Assembly: GCA_938084835.1 (NCBI GenBank)
Contig: CALKER010000004.1
Span: 124,001 to 188,000, forward strand
Length of the DNA stretch: 64,000 bases
Reading direction: 5' to 3'
Origin: an uncultured Thermoguttaceae bacterium
Lineage (GTDB): Bacteria > Planctomycetota > Planctomycetia > Pirellulales > Thermoguttaceae
The translations under genes and the position numbers were made by a program. Below the pieces are notes generated by a model, which had not been told where the DNA came from, did not search any database, and saw only the letters and a list, made by a program, of their open reading frames with translations. Below, piece by piece: positions 63,189 through 64,000 of the stretch; within the stretch, counting starts at the first letter, position 1, and every line of letters begins with the position of its first letter.

Positions 63189-64000
63189 CTATTTAGGCCG
63201 CTCTGCCCACGATCTTGGAACCGATCGCGACGCTTGAAGCATCCCCCACCAGATGGCCACCAGGACTATCACCATCACCAGTGTGGCCAGAAGAGTCACC
63301 CATGGGCCAGCCCCCCCTCGCGGACGGGGTAACCATACCACATCGCGGGCGATAATCAGCGGTGCAAGTTGCCAGACATACTTTTCCGACCCGGCCGAAT
63401 TTTCTGCCTGACGCCGATAAGCCCAGGTGTTAAAGAAGAAACCTGCCACCATCAGCGTTTCGGCATAGTCGGGACCGGAGCCAACCGGCATATCCCGTGG
63501 AAGTTCCCGAACACACACTACAAGCGGGTTTCCCTGTGAGTCTTCAGTGAACAGATGTATCTGATAATAGTGCGAGATCCCAAACCGCTCCCGCACATCT
63601 TGGTCGCTAACATCCACGCGAAGCACTTCGCGAGCCGTGCCGGTCAATAGCACAAGCTGTCCCCGCTGACTGGCCGGCTCATTAAACAAGGGTACCACCG
63701 AGGACCGATCCCGTCCCTGCCGCCGGAGCTCACTTTGGGCTTCTCGAAGCAGTTGACCGGGGCGCGCACGACCCACCGCAGCCAACAGCTGATAGAAACA
63801 CTCCCGATTATGTGGTCCCAAGCGAAAACGCGCTACCTCAGCCGGGGCGGCGACTTCGCGAACTGCCTCCGGAGGCAAAGGACGGTCCAAAAGGTCGAAA
63901 AGCCCCACATCCATCCTCAGCCGGCCTAACACGGACTCGGGATACCATGCCATACGCTTAGCCACAAGGTAAACGGTAGTTTTGTTGGCGAATTTTTCGC
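63189..64000 (-). CDS. Membrane-anchored protein of unknown function (cut by right edge)
   Basis: The minus-strand frame is open to the window edge (EKFANKTTVYLVAKRMAWYP before the GTG at 63965), so the true start lies outside. The visible 270 residues have no signal peptide. A soluble alpha/beta part contains LVVCVRELPRDMPVG and AGFFFNTWAYRRQ. It ends with one membrane helix (WVTLLATLVMVIVLVAIWWGM) and a short basic tail. I recognise it only as resembling conserved planctomycete hypotheticals; no catalytic motif is apparent. Topology is probably a large extracytoplasmic or cytoplasmic domain anchored by the C-terminal helix. Confidence 0.7.
   Translation of the reverse strand, partial: EKFANKTTVYLVAKRMAWYPESVLGRLRMDVGLFDLLDRPLPPEAVREVAAPAEVARFRLGPHNRECFYQLLAAVGRARPGQLLREAQSELRRQGRDRSSVVPLFNEPASQRGQLVLLTGTAREVLRVDVSDQDVRERFGISHYYQIHLFTEDSQGNPLVVCVRELPRDMPVGSGPDYAETLMVAGFFFNTWAYRRQAENSAGSEKYVWQLAPLIIARDVVWLPRPRGGAGPWVTLLATLVMVIVLVAIWWGMLQASRSVPRSWAERPK

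Overview
The window reads as chromosomal DNA of a planctomycete. The strongest signs are a DUF1559 protein with a prepilin-type N-terminus, an HzsA-related cytochrome/propeller protein, an ASPIC/UnbV (CRTAC1-type) protein, a PBP-AraC hybrid regulator of the XylR type, secreted Tat-dependent Gfo/Idh/MocA oxidoreductases, and wide gene-free gaps between genes. A Pirellulales/Thermogutta-like host would fit, but that is inference from family content only. There are no rRNA genes, no CRISPR array and no recognisable insertion sequence. One tRNA gene is present. The first and last genes are cut by the window edges.

Layout. 1-2126: the end of a large membrane protein and an aldo/keto reductase. 2252-14443: a co-oriented set of exported proteins. 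These are a two-haem HzsA-related propeller protein, a CRTAC1 protein, a ten-haem cytochrome fused to a YVTN propeller and a MauG-like C-terminus, a haem-free propeller protein and two periplasmic binding proteins without a permease. 14634-17267: nifU-nifS type Fe-S cluster assembly genes on the minus strand. 18208-22017: a sialidase-fold protein, a zinc-ribbon membrane protein and a MazG-like pyrophosphohydrolase. 22246-30420: chemotaxis signalling genes cheW, cheR, cheA, cheC and cheD on the minus strand and cheY diverging from them, with no receptor and no cheB. 30421-32852: mostly gene-free, with one small lipoprotein-like ORF. 32853-40134: FmdB-type zinc ribbon, small zinc-binding protein, secreted oxidoreductase, RNase D, FHA protein and M55 peptidase. 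40855-40926: tRNA-Ala(UGC).

41671-55319 looks like a carbohydrate-use locus. It has a GH127-type hydrolase, a lipoprotein and a DUF1559 protein on the minus strand. On the plus strand are a XylR-type regulator and a seven-gene run: DUF5060 hydrolase, isopropylmalate-dehydrogenase-like enzyme, cyclase-family hydrolase, MFS transporter, Gfo/Idh/MocA oxidoreductase, VOC protein and DUF1537 acid-sugar kinase. Overlapping or near-overlapping stops and starts tie much of this run together. Similar AT-rich palindromes around ACGT lie in front of both the regulator and the run. The simplest reading is a regulated pathway that releases a sugar outside the cell, imports a sugar acid, then oxidises and phosphorylates it.

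55827-59259 is a TPR lipoprotein plus ExbB and two ExbD proteins (a proton-driven energiser). 59741-63188 holds a Tat-exported aldo/keto reductase, an ABM-type monooxygenase and an MFS transporter. The window ends in a membrane protein of unknown function.
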